Origin: Deltaproteobacteria bacterium UBA6601
GTDB taxonomy: Bacteria > Myxococcota_A > UBA796 > UBA9615
Direction of reading: 5' to 3'
Assembly: GCA_002433485.1 (NCBI GenBank)
Contig: DJIF01000103.1
Span: 637 to 64,636, forward strand
DNA: 64,000 nucleotides
A model generated the notes under the pieces. The model worked only from the letters and a program-made list of their open reading frames with translations, was not told where the DNA came from and did no database searches. Shown in pieces: positions 9,134 to 18,497 of this stretch. Numbering within the stretch: position 1 is the first letter of the stretch; each line of letters starts with the position of its first letter. Position numbers and translations under genes: made by a program.

Positions 9134-9415
9134 ATGAGCTACTCGAACCACGTACGCATCTGTCGTGGGCGGGACTGCGCAAAGCGTTCCGCAGTCATTG
9201 AGCAGCTGAAGGAGTCACTGGCAGACTTCGGGCCGATTGGGATGGTGAAGTGTCAAGACATGTGCAAGGGACCGGTGGTCATCGTGCGTCAGGGCAAGAA
9301 CCGGTTCTGGTTTAAGCGCGTACGTCACGCCAGCCTTATTGAAGATCTGCGTGTTTTTATCGAAGAGGGCTCCATGACCCGACAGTTGGTTGGCTCTCTG
9401 GCCAAGAAAAAATAA
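9134..9415 (+). CDS. Thioredoxin-like [2Fe-2S] ferredoxin
   Basis: 93 aa from the ATG at 9134, 10 bp after the ferritin-like stop. Four cysteines are arranged C-x4-C (CRGRDC, residues 9-14) and C-x3-C (CQDMC), the pattern of thioredoxin-fold [2Fe-2S] ferredoxins. The middle carries the expected K-CxxxC-KGP-VV segment. The C-terminus is basic (LAKKK). In this setting it could deliver electrons to release iron from the ferritin-like protein, as the unrelated Bfd does for Bfr; that role is inference. It is cytoplasmic. Confidence 0.82.
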   Translation: MSYSNHVRICRGRDCAKRSAVIEQLKESLADFGPIGMVKCQDMCKGPVVIVRQGKNRFWFKRVRHASLIEDLRVFIEEGSMTRQLVGSLAKKK

Positions 9416-9482
9416 GCCAAAGGATTACTGCCAAATGATCTGCTCTGTTTCAACTCTATGCAGCGCTCAGGCGGACCGCTCT

Positions 9483-10673
9483 ATGGCTAAGGCTGTGCTC
9501 ACTGCTTTGACTGCATCTTTGCTGTTGGTCCTGACCGGTTGCGCTGCATCTCAGGGCCCTGCAGTTCCAACGGTTGCTCCTGATGGGGGCCAGGAGCGTA
9601 TGGCACTGCGTAGTGCGGTTCTGCAGAACCATGCCCGGGGTGTAGCGCAGCTATGGAGCAGCAGCGCTGCCCAGGCCAGGCTTTTGCTGGAGGCCAATCA
9701 GGCTTTGGTGGAGGCGCCTGATGAGCAGCGCCTGGTGCTGGCTCGTCAGGCCTGGATCAAAGCCCGACAGGCTTACTCGCCGTCTGAGGTGCTCCGTTTT
9801 CAAGGCGGACCGATCGATGATGAGGACGGGCCTGAGGGGCAGATCAACGGCTGGCCCCTTGATGAGGCCTACATAGATTATGTGGTGGATCAGCCGATGG
9901 CTGGCCTGGTTCAGGACCTGAAGGGCCTGCCGGTCATCGATGCTGCATCTTTGCTACAGCGCAATGAGCAGGGCGGCGAAGAGAACATCGCCACCGGATG
10001 GCATGCCGTTGAGTTTTTGCTGTGGGGGCAGGATACGAACAGTGACGGCCCTGGCACCCGCCCCTATACAGACTATCTGCCCGAGAACCCTGCTGCGTTG
10101 CGGCGGGGTGCCTATCTGATGGCTGTGAGTAAGTTGCTGGTGGATGATCTTGCAGGGCTGGCTGGTGAGTGGACCGAAGCTGCCCCAGGTAGCTTCTCAG
10201 AGGGCTTCTTGGCCGATGAGGAGCGGGCCGTTAGAGGGATGTGGACCGGACTGGCCATGCTCGCCGGCCATGAGCTTGCCGGTGAGCGGATTGCGGTCGC
10301 CTATGAGACCCGTGATCAGGAGGATGAGCAGTCCTGCTTCTCGGACACCACTCATCTGGACATTCTGGCCAACGTACAGGGGATTCAACAGCTGTACCGA
10401 GGGACCATTGGTGGTCAGCAGGGGCCGGGGCTGCGGGAGCTGACAGCAGCTTTTGATCCCGCTCTCGCCCAGCAATTGGATGGCCAGATTGAGGTTGCCC
10501 TGAAGACTGCCGGTGAGTTGACCCCGCCTTTTGATCAGGCCATTCAGGCTGAGGACGGTAGTCCGCAGCGAAGCCAGTTGAGTCAATTGATGAGCCAGCT
10601 GGAAGCGGTTGCTCAGGGGGCGGCCCAGGCGGCCCAGGCAATGCAGCTACAGATCAACCTCGCGGGACATTGA
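9483..10673 (+). CDS. Imelysin-family lipoprotein (IrpA/EfeO-like)
   Basis: 396 aa from the ATG at 9483, which gives a proper lipoprotein signal with lipobox LTGC (Cys20); the longer frame adds an implausible 31-residue leader. The core is the imelysin/peptidase-M75 fold, with the GxHxxE signature in ATGWHAVEFLLWGQD and a late CFSDTTH segment. Family members are iron-regulated periplasmic or surface proteins thought to bind metal. The stop (TGA 10671-10673) overlaps the start of the di-haem oxidoreductase, so the two are translationally coupled. Substrate and iron ligands are not established. Confidence 0.9.
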   Translation: MAKAVLTALTASLLLVLTGCAASQGPAVPTVAPDGGQERMALRSAVLQNHARGVAQLWSSSAAQARLLLEANQALVEAPDEQRLVLARQAWIKARQAYSPSEVLRFQGGPIDDEDGPEGQINGWPLDEAYIDYVVDQPMAGLVQDLKGLPVIDAASLLQRNEQGGEENIATGWHAVEFLLWGQDTNSDGPGTRPYTDYLPENPAALRRGAYLMAVSKLLVDDLAGLAGEWTEAAPGSFSEGFLADEERAVRGMWTGLAMLAGHELAGERIAVAYETRDQEDEQSCFSDTTHLDILANVQGIQQLYRGTIGGQQGPGLRELTAAFDPALAQQLDGQIEVALKTAGELTPPFDQAIQAEDGSPQRSQLSQLMSQLEAVAQGAAQAAQAMQLQINLAGH

Positions 10674-12082
10674 GTCGCGCCGCTCTCCTGACGCTAGCTT
10701 GGCTGCTGGTGGTCGGCTGCGGCGGACGCCAGCTGGTGAGCACTGCAGCCGAGGCTGTTGGGGAGCTTTCTGGTTGGCAGGCCTGGGCTTTGGCAGGCGG
10801 CAGCGCGACCGTTTTTGATGACTCTCCAAACGCTTACGCTCTGGCGCTGCGGACGCTGGATCCGGCCAGCCGCAGGGGCTTTGCCGTTGGCAACGCCTTT
10901 TTCAACGATAACTGGGTGGCTGCGCCGGCCTCGACCCTTGGTCGGGATGGCCTCGGTCCGTTGTTCAACGCGCCATCCTGCTCAACCTGTCACCTCAGAG
11001 ATGGTCGGAGCCGGATGCCATCTGGACCGGAGCGGACCCTCCAGACCGCAGTGATCCTGTTGAGTGTGCCCGGGGCCGATGGTCAAACGCTGGTGCCGCA
11101 TCCGGTGTATGGCGAACAATTGCAGCCTAAGGCGTTACCGGGCATCCCAGCTGAGGTGGACCCGCGGGTGAGCTGGCTGGAACAGGCCGGTCAGTTTGAT
11201 GATGGCAGCCCTTTTAGTTTGCGGTCGCCGCAGCTGCAGCTGCGCTCTTTGGGTTACGGCCCCCTGCCTGCTCAGGCTCGGCTCTCGTTGCGTGTGGCGC
11301 CGGCGGTGTTTGGACTGGGCCTGCTGGAGGCGGTACCCAAGCAGGACATCATTGCCTGGGCCGATCCTGAGGATCGTAATCAGGACGGTATTTCTGGACG
11401 TCCTCGGCAGCTGTGGGATCACAGCACGGGCCAGCAGCGGCTCGGCCGTTTCGGCTGGAAAGCGCGCAATGCCAGCCTTCGTCAGCAGGCAGCTGGAGCG
11501 TTCTCTGAGGACATTGGCATCAGCTCTCCGCTTCATCCCAGGGAAGTGCCTACCGCTGCCCAGGAGCTTGCCATGCAGGCCGCCAGCGGCGGCAGCCCTG
11601 AGGTGGATGATCACAAGTTGGATCGGGTGGCACTCTACCTGAAGGGTCTGGCCGTTCCAGCTCGCAAGGTCGCCGATCTAGAACAACTAGAAGCGGGCAG
11701 TGAGCTGTTTGCTGCGTTGGGCTGCGCTGCCTGTCATCGTCCGTCCATGCGTACTCGCAGTGATGCTGAGCCAGCGGCGCTGGCCGACCAGTTGATCTGG
11801 CCCTATACGGACTTGTTGTTGCATGACATGGGTGAGGGTCTCGCTGATCACAAGCCTTCGGGCAACGCATCGGGTCGTGAGTGGCGGACTCCGCCGTTGT
11901 GGGGGTTGCGGTTGTTGCCGGTGGTGAGCGGTCACGAGCAGTTGCTCCATGACGGTCGCGCCCGCAACGTGGAAGAGGCCATCTTGTGGCATGGCGGTGA
12001 GGCCGAGGCGGCGCAGCGCGCTTATCGAGCCCTGCCTGCCGCGGACAGGACCACCTTGCTGGCCTTCCTGAGGCAGCTTTAG
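10670..12082 (+). CDS. Di-haem c-type oxidoreductase lipoprotein (DHOR/DUF1111 type)
   Basis: 470 aa. It probably starts at the TTG (10670) that overlaps the imelysin stop. The signal has lipobox VVGC (Cys17). There are two haem c sites, CSTCH at residues 104-108 and CAACH at 352-356, with conserved DHOR segments GRDGLGPLFNAPSC, GRFGWKA and HDGRARNVEEAILWHGGEA. The family resembles MauG/di-haem peroxidases. Imelysin-DHOR pairs are common in iron-regulated loci (recalled knowledge), and a role in iron redox chemistry at the envelope is the usual inference. Its TAG shares bases with the TAA of the convergent ABC gene (12079-12082). Confidence 0.9.
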   Translation: MSRAALLTLAWLLVVGCGGRQLVSTAAEAVGELSGWQAWALAGGSATVFDDSPNAYALALRTLDPASRRGFAVGNAFFNDNWVAAPASTLGRDGLGPLFNAPSCSTCHLRDGRSRMPSGPERTLQTAVILLSVPGADGQTLVPHPVYGEQLQPKALPGIPAEVDPRVSWLEQAGQFDDGSPFSLRSPQLQLRSLGYGPLPAQARLSLRVAPAVFGLGLLEAVPKQDIIAWADPEDRNQDGISGRPRQLWDHSTGQQRLGRFGWKARNASLRQQAAGAFSEDIGISSPLHPREVPTAAQELAMQAASGGSPEVDDHKLDRVALYLKGLAVPARKVADLEQLEAGSELFAALGCAACHRPSMRTRSDAEPAALADQLIWPYTDLLLHDMGEGLADHKPSGNASGREWRTPPLWGLRLLPVVSGHEQLLHDGRARNVEEAILWHGGEAEAAQRAYRALPAADRTTLLAFLRQL

Positions 12083-13062
12083 CGCGGCTGGTTGGGCGCG
12101 ATCCGCTCGGTCTGGAACTGAACTTCGCCCCGCGCGCCTACTGCAGGTGGGTTCTCGGGCCCCTGATCAATGAGCAGGCTACCCTGGCTCGTTTCGACCT
12201 CCAGCTCCCAGCCGCCGCCACAGTAGCGGCGTGCGGTGACGCGCGCCTGTCCATCATCAGCCGAGACGAATGAGGCCTCTTCAGGGCGTACCAGGAGGCA
12301 GGTCTGGGGACTGTGTTGGAGCACGGAGACGCGCCCGGTAAGTTGGGCAACGGTGACGCTGTTCGGGCTGTTGTACACCTGCTCGGGGGCATCGATTTGC
12401 AACAGAGTGCTGGGCCCGGGTGCGGTTGCTCCGAGCACCGCTACCCGGTGCGAGAGGCCAAGGGCTTCTTCTCGATCATGGGTAACCAGCAGGCCGCCGA
12501 CCCCCTCGCGGGCGAGGATCTCTACGACCTGTCGTCCTACTTGAAAGCGGAGCGGACCGTCGAGGTTGGCGAAGGGCTCGTCGAGGAGCAGCAGGCTGGG
12601 GCGTGGGGCCAGGGCGCGAGCCAGTGCGACGCGCTGTTGTTGTCCCCCAGAGAGTTCACCGGGGCGCCGTTCACCCAGGCCATTTAGGCCTATCAGCTCT
12701 AGCAGTTCGTGGATCCGTTGAGTGGCGTTGGTCGCGCGGTGCAGGCCGAAGCCGATGTTGTCGGCGACGCTCAGGTGGGGGAAGAGTGCATAGTCCTGGA
12801 ACATCATTCCGACCCGTCGCTGCTCTGCTGGGAGCTTTTCCTGACCGTCTCTGGCGACCTCAGCTCCGTTGATAAGAACGGTTCCCTGGGTTGGCGTGAC
12901 GAAGCCGGCGGCGGCTCGTAGCAGGGTGCTCTTACCGGAGCCTGATGCCCCGAGAATCGAGACCAGCTCGCCGGCAGCGACCGAGAGTGAAACCTCTTGG
13001 AAGACTGCCGGCCCCGAGTAGCTGTGACCGACGGAGCGAAAGGAAAGGGGTTCAGTGGGCAT
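12079..13062 (-). CDS. fbpC: Fe(III) ABC transporter ATP-binding protein (FbpC type)
   Basis: 327 aa from the ATG at 13062; the reading frame extends 25 codons upstream, but that part lies within the permease gene. Walker A is [10 protein letters not shown]-loop FQDYALFPH, signature [15 protein letters not shown], Walker [14 protein letters not shown] and switch VTHDREEAL. The ~90-residue C-terminal region carries the regulatory segment [11 protein letters not shown], as in FbpC/PotA proteins. The start overlaps the permease stop by 11 bp. Substrate is assigned from the adjacent FbpA-like protein and the iron context. Confidence 0.88.
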   Translation of the reverse strand: MPTEPLSFRSVGHSYSGPAVFQEVSLSVAAGELVSILGASGSGKSTLLRAAAGFVTPTQGTVLINGAEVARDGQEKLPAEQRRVGMMFQDYALFPHLSVADNIGFGLHRATNATQRIHELLELIGLNGLGERRPGELSGGQQQRVALARALAPRPSLLLLDEPFANLDGPLRFQVGRQVVEILAREGVGGLLVTHDREEALGLSHRVAVLGATAPGPSTLLQIDAPEQVYNSPNSVTVAQLTGRVSVLQHSPQTCLLVRPEEASFVSADDGQARVTARRYCGGGWELEVETSQGSLLIDQGPENPPAVGARGEVQFQTERIAPNQPR

Positions 13063-14656
13063 AGCGTCTCCAACGGCTGAGAGCGGCCTGGACGCCGAGC
13101 GCTGCTGCCAGCAGCAGCAAGCCTGCAAGTCCCACATCCGGGAGAGAGGCTTCGCTCTGACCGTCGAAGATCCGGTAGGCGAGGGTCTGCTTGCCTGCTG
13201 GGAGCAGCATCAAGGTCACCGGAAGTTCTTTGGCCACGGCGATGAACAGGAGCATGTAGGCAGCCAGCATTCCCGGAGCCATTGAAGGCAGCCATACCGT
13301 ACGGATGCGGCGCAAGGTGTCTGCTCCCAGCGAGCGGGCAGCGTCCACCAGCCGGGTATCTACCTGAACAATGGCTGGCTTGGCCGCGGCATAGCCCTGA
13401 GAAAGGAAGCGCATTATGTAGCCGAGCAGCAGGAACACGCTGCCCCCTTCCAGCCAACTCCACAGGTTCTGGCCGGCCGCTGCGATGGGTAGGTTGCGTT
13501 CCAGGTAGAGCACCAGGTGCAAGATGCCGAAGGCAAGCAGGATTCCGGGCACGCTACTGGTAGCGAAGACGCCGTGCTCGACCCAGGCGCTGTGCTTCGG
13601 CAGCCGCGAGCTCGCCGCAGCAGGGAGCAGCGCCGCTAATAGCACCAGGGCTGCGCCGAGGGTGGCGTAGGCCAGGGTCGTCAGCAAGGGAGCGCCGATG
13701 GCCGCAAAGTTTGCTTGATGTTCGATGCCGTCGAGCACCCAGCCCATAAGGCTGGCCACCGGGATCGCGACCCCGATGCCAATCATCAGCAGGTGGCTGA
13801 GATAGGCGAGCAGGAGTGGCCAGCCCCGCAGCAGTGGCGCGGGACTGGCAGCTCGTGCTGCCCCCTGATGTCGATCCGGGTGGGCCTGCCCCTGCAGCAG
13901 TCGAATCAAGGCCAGAAGCGGCAGCGCACAGACCAGGATTCCAAGACCAATGCGGTAGGCATCGCTGGCGCCGCGCGCCTTGTAGAGCTCCCAGGTCAGG
14001 ACTTCGCAGTCCAGCACCGCGACGGCCCCGAAATCGCTGACCACGTAGAGTGCTACCAGGGCCAGGGAGAAGGCCCATGTGGGCCGCAGTCGCGGCGCTG
14101 CCAGTCGGGTGAAGCGACGCCATGGCCCTGCCCCCAGCGAGCGAGCCGCCTCGTCCTCGGAAGCGGGCAGGCTGCGTAAGCTGGCGACCACCAGGAGCTG
14201 CACGTAGGGAGTGCAGCACAGGGTCAGCACAAAGACTGATGCTGAGAATCCCATGAAGGCGCTCTGGGTTCCCAGCAGCTCACCGAGAACGCCCCGGGGA
14301 GCCAGCTCTTCGCGGAGGATGGCTGCGAGCAGATAGCTGGGAATCACCAGTGGCAGGATCCCCAGCTGTGCAAGCAGACGAGAACCCAGGTAGCGGCTCT
14401 TGACCGTGGCCCAGGCCAGCCAGGTCCCGAGCGCGAGGGACAGGCCCGAGACCAGTAGCGCGAGTGCGAGAGTGCGGCCGATAAGTGGCAGCAGTCGGGA
14501 AAAGCTCACGGGAGGGGGTGTCACCAGACCGGTGGGCTGGCCCGCAGACATCACCATGCCCAGGACCGGAAGCAGCACCAGACAGATCACGACCCCCGCG
14601 CCGATCAGCAGCAGGCGCCTCAATAGCGTGTCTGACAGAGGGCTACTGGAGGCCAA
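13052..14656 (-). CDS. fbpB: Fe(III) ABC transporter permease (FbpB type)
   Basis: 534 aa, about 12 transmembrane segments, in two homologous halves. Each half carries an EAA loop: DEAARSLGAGPWRRF and VDAARSLGADTLRRI. This doubled single-chain permease is typical of ferric-iron (Fbp/Sfu) importers. It overlaps the binding protein by 14 bp upstream and the ATPase by 11 bp downstream, forming a compact A-B-C operon. Confidence 0.9.
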   Translation of the reverse strand: MASSSPLSDTLLRRLLLIGAGVVICLVLLPVLGMVMSAGQPTGLVTPPPVSFSRLLPLIGRTLALALLVSGLSLALGTWLAWATVKSRYLGSRLLAQLGILPLVIPSYLLAAILREELAPRGVLGELLGTQSAFMGFSASVFVLTLCCTPYVQLLVVASLRSLPASEDEAARSLGAGPWRRFTRLAAPRLRPTWAFSLALVALYVVSDFGAVAVLDCEVLTWELYKARGASDAYRIGLGILVCALPLLALIRLLQGQAHPDRHQGAARAASPAPLLRGWPLLLAYLSHLLMIGIGVAIPVASLMGWVLDGIEHQANFAAIGAPLLTTLAYATLGAALVLLAALLPAAASSRLPKHSAWVEHGVFATSSVPGILLAFGILHLVLYLERNLPIAAAGQNLWSWLEGGSVFLLLGYIMRFLSQGYAAAKPAIVQVDTRLVDAARSLGADTLRRIRTVWLPSMAPGMLAAYMLLFIAVAKELPVTLMLLPAGKQTLAYRIFDGQSEASLPDVGLAGLLLLAAALGVQAALSRWRRYAH

Positions 14657-15722
14657 GATCTCGAAGCAGGGTCAGTGTGCCCGAGAGATCGGTCAGATGC
14701 GTCTGATCAGCACGCACCATGTTGGCGTCAATGGGAGGTACGTCCTTGTGCAGCGCAATTCCGGCAACCGTGGGGTACTCAAAGGTCTGGTTGGCGAAGT
14801 AGCTCTGCGCGGTGTCGCTGAGCAGGAAGTCCACCAGCTTCTGAGCTGCATCCTGATTGTTGCTGTGGGCGACGATGGCGACTCCGCTCAGCATCATCAG
14901 GTTGCCGGCGTCACCGGCGCTGGGAAACGAATAGTTGGCGGCCTGCAGCTCGGGGTTGGCAGCGCGGAGCTTGTGCAGATAGTAGTGATTGACCCAGCCC
15001 ACCTCGATCTCGCCATTGGAGACTGCTTTCACCTGGGGCGAATTCTTCGGGTATACGATGGGCTCCGCGGCCTTCATTGCAGTGAGCCAGGTCCGGGTCT
15101 TGTCTTCTCCCCAGATGTGCCGAAGCGCTGAAACATGAGCCTGGTAGGAGCCATTTCCCGGCGCCCAGCCCAGTCGAGCCTTGCCGGCCATTTGGGGCAG
15201 CTCTGCGAGGGTCTTTGGCAGGTCTTCTGCCTGGACTCGCTCTGGGCTGTACACCAGTACTCGAGCCCGCCCGCTGGTAGCGACCCAGTTGCCGGCTGCA
15301 TCGCGGTGGTGCTCAGGGACCTTGGCCAGGGTTGCTTCCGGCAAATTGCTTAGATGCCCCCCGGCGCCCAGCGCACCGAGCCAGCCTGAGTCCTGGGCGA
15401 AGAACAGATCGGCTTTGGTCTGGGCGCCTTCGCTGGCGATTCGGTTGGCCAGGGTCTCGGTGCTCTTCTCATAGCGCACATCCACCTGAATGCCGCTTTG
15501 TTTGGTGAAGGTCTCCAGCAGTGGTTCGACCAGCACCGCACCGCGCCCCGAGTAGACCACAAGTCGCTTGCTCTCGGCCGGCTCTGGTGCTGCTTTGTCG
15601 CTCGCAGGCTGGGCTGGCTGCGGCTCGGTGCTTGCGGTGTCCTGCTGACAAGATGAGAGGCACAGCAGGCTTAGTAACGTCAGTTGGAGGACGCAGAAGT
15701 TCCATGATCGAAACAGGCGCAT
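14643..15722 (-). CDS. fbpA: Fe(III)-binding lipoprotein of ABC transporter (FbpA type)
   Basis: 359 aa. Lipobox LSSC (Cys25) followed by a Pro/Ala/Glu linker. The mature fold opens RLVVYSGRG, contains LFFAQDSGWLG and the di-tyrosine segment GWVNHYYLH that in FbpA proteins coordinates Fe(III). In a Gram-negative cell the lipid anchor would tether it in the periplasm. It is first in the operon; no clear Fur palindrome was found in the 140 bp upstream. Confidence 0.88.
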   Translation of the reverse strand: MRLFRSWNFCVLQLTLLSLLCLSSCQQDTASTEPQPAQPASDKAAPEPAESKRLVVYSGRGAVLVEPLLETFTKQSGIQVDVRYEKSTETLANRIASEGAQTKADLFFAQDSGWLGALGAGGHLSNLPEATLAKVPEHHRDAAGNWVATSGRARVLVYSPERVQAEDLPKTLAELPQMAGKARLGWAPGNGSYQAHVSALRHIWGEDKTRTWLTAMKAAEPIVYPKNSPQVKAVSNGEIEVGWVNHYYLHKLRAANPELQAANYSFPSAGDAGNLMMLSGVAIVAHSNNQDAAQKLVDFLLSDTAQSYFANQTFEYPTVAGIALHKDVPPIDANMVRADQTHLTDLSGTLTLLRDLGLQ

Positions 15723-15863
15723 CGGTACTCTTCTCCTTAGATTGCGCGAGCAACATCGCCTTGATTAAGCGAGCGACATGGTACACGACCTTAAGCTCGG
15801 AATAATCCGCCTGTGACCATCTTGTCGTAGTGCTCAGTTAAGCTGGTGGGCTTGGAGGTGCTG

Positions 15864-18377
15864 ATGAGGGTCCTGGAACGTTCGGTTTTGGCTGTGCTGT
15901 GCTTGGTGCTCTGGTCTGGTTGTACAGCATCGGAGCCCTGCCCCGATGGCCAGGGGATGCGAAGTGATGGTGTCTGTGCTGCTTTGGCACTGGACGATAT
16001 TGATGGTGGGGGAGACCTCGCTGGCCCTTCGGGGGAGTCGTCCTGTGATGATGGACAGGACAATGATCAAGATGGCTTTGTTGACTGCGATGATCAGGAT
16101 TGCTGGGACCGTCCTGAGTGTCCGTCCGGCGATGACGATGACTCAGCGGCAAGCGATGACCAGCCAGAGGATGATGACAGCCCGCCTTGTACGGATCTTG
16201 ATGGCGATAACTGGTGCGTTGAGGAGGGCGACTGCGATGATACCAGTGTGCAGGTCAATCCGACTGCGGTGGAACTGTGCGATTCCATTGATAACGACTG
16301 CAACGGCTTTATCGATGAATCTGCCGTGGATGTGTCTGTCTGGTATCTCGACGCGGACGAGGATGGCTATGGTGCTGCGCACCTGTCGGTAGATGCCTGT
16401 GTGGCTCCAGCTGGCTATGTGGCTAATGGTGATGACTGCGACGACCTGAACCATGGAGCCTATCCCGGGGCCCTTGAGGTCTGCGACCAGCTCGACAACA
16501 ACTGTGATGGAGTGATTGATGAAGGCAGCGCAGCTGCCGCGACCTGGTTCGGTGATGCGGATGGGGACGGCTATGGCAATCCGGCCGTAACGGTCGTCGC
16601 TTGCCAGGCCCCTTCGGGCTATGTGGCCGACAGCTCTGATTGTCAGGACCTCGATCCGCTGTCCAATCCAGCCGCCACTGAGGTCTGTGACGAAGTGGAC
16701 AACAACTGCGATGGTGGCATTGATGAAGGTGTGGCGACTCCACCTACCTGGTATGCCGACGCAGATGGTGATTCCTTTGGTAACGCTGCGGTGTTCGTAT
16801 CCAGCTGCACTGCGCCCTTTGGGACCGTTGCCGCCAGTGGCGACTGTGATGATCTGGACGCGACCAGCTTCCCGGGAGGAACAGAGGTCTGCGATGGCGC
16901 CGACAACGATTGCAACAGTCAGATCGATGAGGGAGTTACGACGACCTTCTACGCCGACACCGATGGTGATGGTTATGGCGATCCTGGCGGCCCATTCTCA
17001 GCCTGTTTTCTATCGGGCGCCGCCAGCACAAACAGTCTTGACTGCAATGATGGGGCGCCTTCGGCCCATCCCGGTGGTGTTGAAGTCTGTGATGGTCTCG
17101 ACAATGACTGCGATGGTAACTCTGACAACGACGCGCTTGATGCCGCTACCTGGTACCTGGATGCAGATGGGGATAGCTACGGTGACCCTGCCACCGAGGC
17201 GAGCACCTGTAGCCCGCCTGCCGGCAGTGTCACCAACGGTGCCGACTGCAATGATGTGATCGGTTCTGGGGAAGCCATTAACCCCTCGCAGAGCGAACTG
17301 TGCGACAGCCAGGATAATGACTGTGATGGTGACGTTGACGAAGCTGCGCTAGACGCCACCAGCTGGTTTGTTGATGCCGATGATGATGACTACGGTGCCG
17401 CCGGTAGTGTGGCGCAGCTGTCCTGCACTCAACCCAATGGCACCGTTAGCAACTCGCTGGATTGTGATGACCAGAACCCTGGCGCGAATCCCGATGAACT
17501 GGAGCTCTGCGACGGTCTCGACAACAACTGTGACGCCGAGATCGATGAGGGGCAACTCGGTCAGGGGGCGAGCTGCGCGGCGCAGCATTGTCAGGGTGTG
17601 TTGCAGTCAGCTCCTGCTGCCGCCGATGGCGTCTATTGGATCGACCCCGATGGTAACGGCGCTTTTGAGACCTTGTGCGACATGACAACGGCTGGCGGAG
17701 GCTGGACCCTGGTGATGACGCTGGTTGATGACAACCGGCAATTGAGCAACTGGGATGTTGGCAATCAGTGGAACTACCCCGGTCAGAACCGCTGGACTGA
17801 CCAGAGCACCTTCGGCAGCCTTAGTGCCAGCACCACAGCTCGCACTGGCGACTATAAGAATCGGGCCTATTGGGCGGTTACCGCTAGCGACACACTGATG
17901 GCACATGTTCCCAATGGCACCGCTACGACCGATGCGCTCGATGCAGCCCTCTACCTCTATTACAGCACCAGCGGCTTCCTGAGCGGTAAGGGAGGCTCCT
18001 TGCGTGAGCTGTTCTTGACCCATCACCCCATGGAGGGCATCGGTAACTCTCAGCATGGCCTGAAGGTTGATATGACCTATGCGGTTGGCACAGCAAGCTC
18101 CCTGCACGGTCGTCAGAAGACCAGAAGCCGCGATGAGACCGATGCCGGGGGCGTTACCTTTACGGTTTCCAATAGTGAGGGGACCAAGGCCGCCATGTGT
18201 CCGGTGAAATATAAGAGTGGTTACACTAACACCGAACACAGCTGTGTGGGTGGTATCGGCGCCACTCAGGGGCGCGGCCAGGGGGGCTGGGGCAACCTCA
18301 ATGAGTGGAACTACGACAGCAACTGGGGCTTCGATTCCACCATGCAGAGCACGACCTGGATGACCTTTGTGCGCTAG
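15864..18377 (+). CDS. MopE-repeat lipoprotein with intelectin-like C-terminal domain
   Basis: 837 aa from the ATG at 15864; GGAGG at 15854-15858 supports it over the GTG at 15846. Lipobox WSGC. The N-terminal Cys-rich segment and acidic linker (SGDDDDSAASDD) parallel the partial gene at the left edge. About eight MopE units follow (each ~65 aa with [12 protein letters not shown] and CDxxDNNCDGxIDEG). The C-terminal ~240 residues resemble fibrinogen-related lectins: GVYWIDPDGNG, LCDMTTAGGGWT and, near the end, TNTEHSCVGGIG, which matches the calcium/sugar-site segment of animal intelectins as I recall it. It ends TWMTFVR. Inference: a lipid-anchored surface lectin. Confidence 0.86.
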   Translation: MRVLERSVLAVLCLVLWSGCTASEPCPDGQGMRSDGVCAALALDDIDGGGDLAGPSGESSCDDGQDNDQDGFVDCDDQDCWDRPECPSGDDDDSAASDDQPEDDDSPPCTDLDGDNWCVEEGDCDDTSVQVNPTAVELCDSIDNDCNGFIDESAVDVSVWYLDADEDGYGAAHLSVDACVAPAGYVANGDDCDDLNHGAYPGALEVCDQLDNNCDGVIDEGSAAAATWFGDADGDGYGNPAVTVVACQAPSGYVADSSDCQDLDPLSNPAATEVCDEVDNNCDGGIDEGVATPPTWYADADGDSFGNAAVFVSSCTAPFGTVAASGDCDDLDATSFPGGTEVCDGADNDCNSQIDEGVTTTFYADTDGDGYGDPGGPFSACFLSGAASTNSLDCNDGAPSAHPGGVEVCDGLDNDCDGNSDNDALDAATWYLDADGDSYGDPATEASTCSPPAGSVTNGADCNDVIGSGEAINPSQSELCDSQDNDCDGDVDEAALDATSWFVDADDDDYGAAGSVAQLSCTQPNGTVSNSLDCDDQNPGANPDELELCDGLDNNCDAEIDEGQLGQGASCAAQHCQGVLQSAPAAADGVYWIDPDGNGAFETLCDMTTAGGGWTLVMTLVDDNRQLSNWDVGNQWNYPGQNRWTDQSTFGSLSASTTARTGDYKNRAYWAVTASDTLMAHVPNGTATTDALDAALYLYYSTSGFLSGKGGSLRELFLTHHPMEGIGNSQHGLKVDMTYAVGTASSLHGRQKTRSRDETDAGGVTFTVSNSEGTKAAMCPVKYKSGYTNTEHSCVGGIGATQGRGQGGWGNLNEWNYDSNWGFDSTMQSTTWMTFVR

Positions 18378-18497
18378 TTGCAGTGGGTCGTTCAGGACCG
18401 TCGGTGGGCGCTGACGAGGAAAGCTAGCCCTGCTCATCAGGTCTCGCTGAGACCTTGGCCGCTGGCCAGAACCGGTCGATGCGGCTTATTCTCACTT

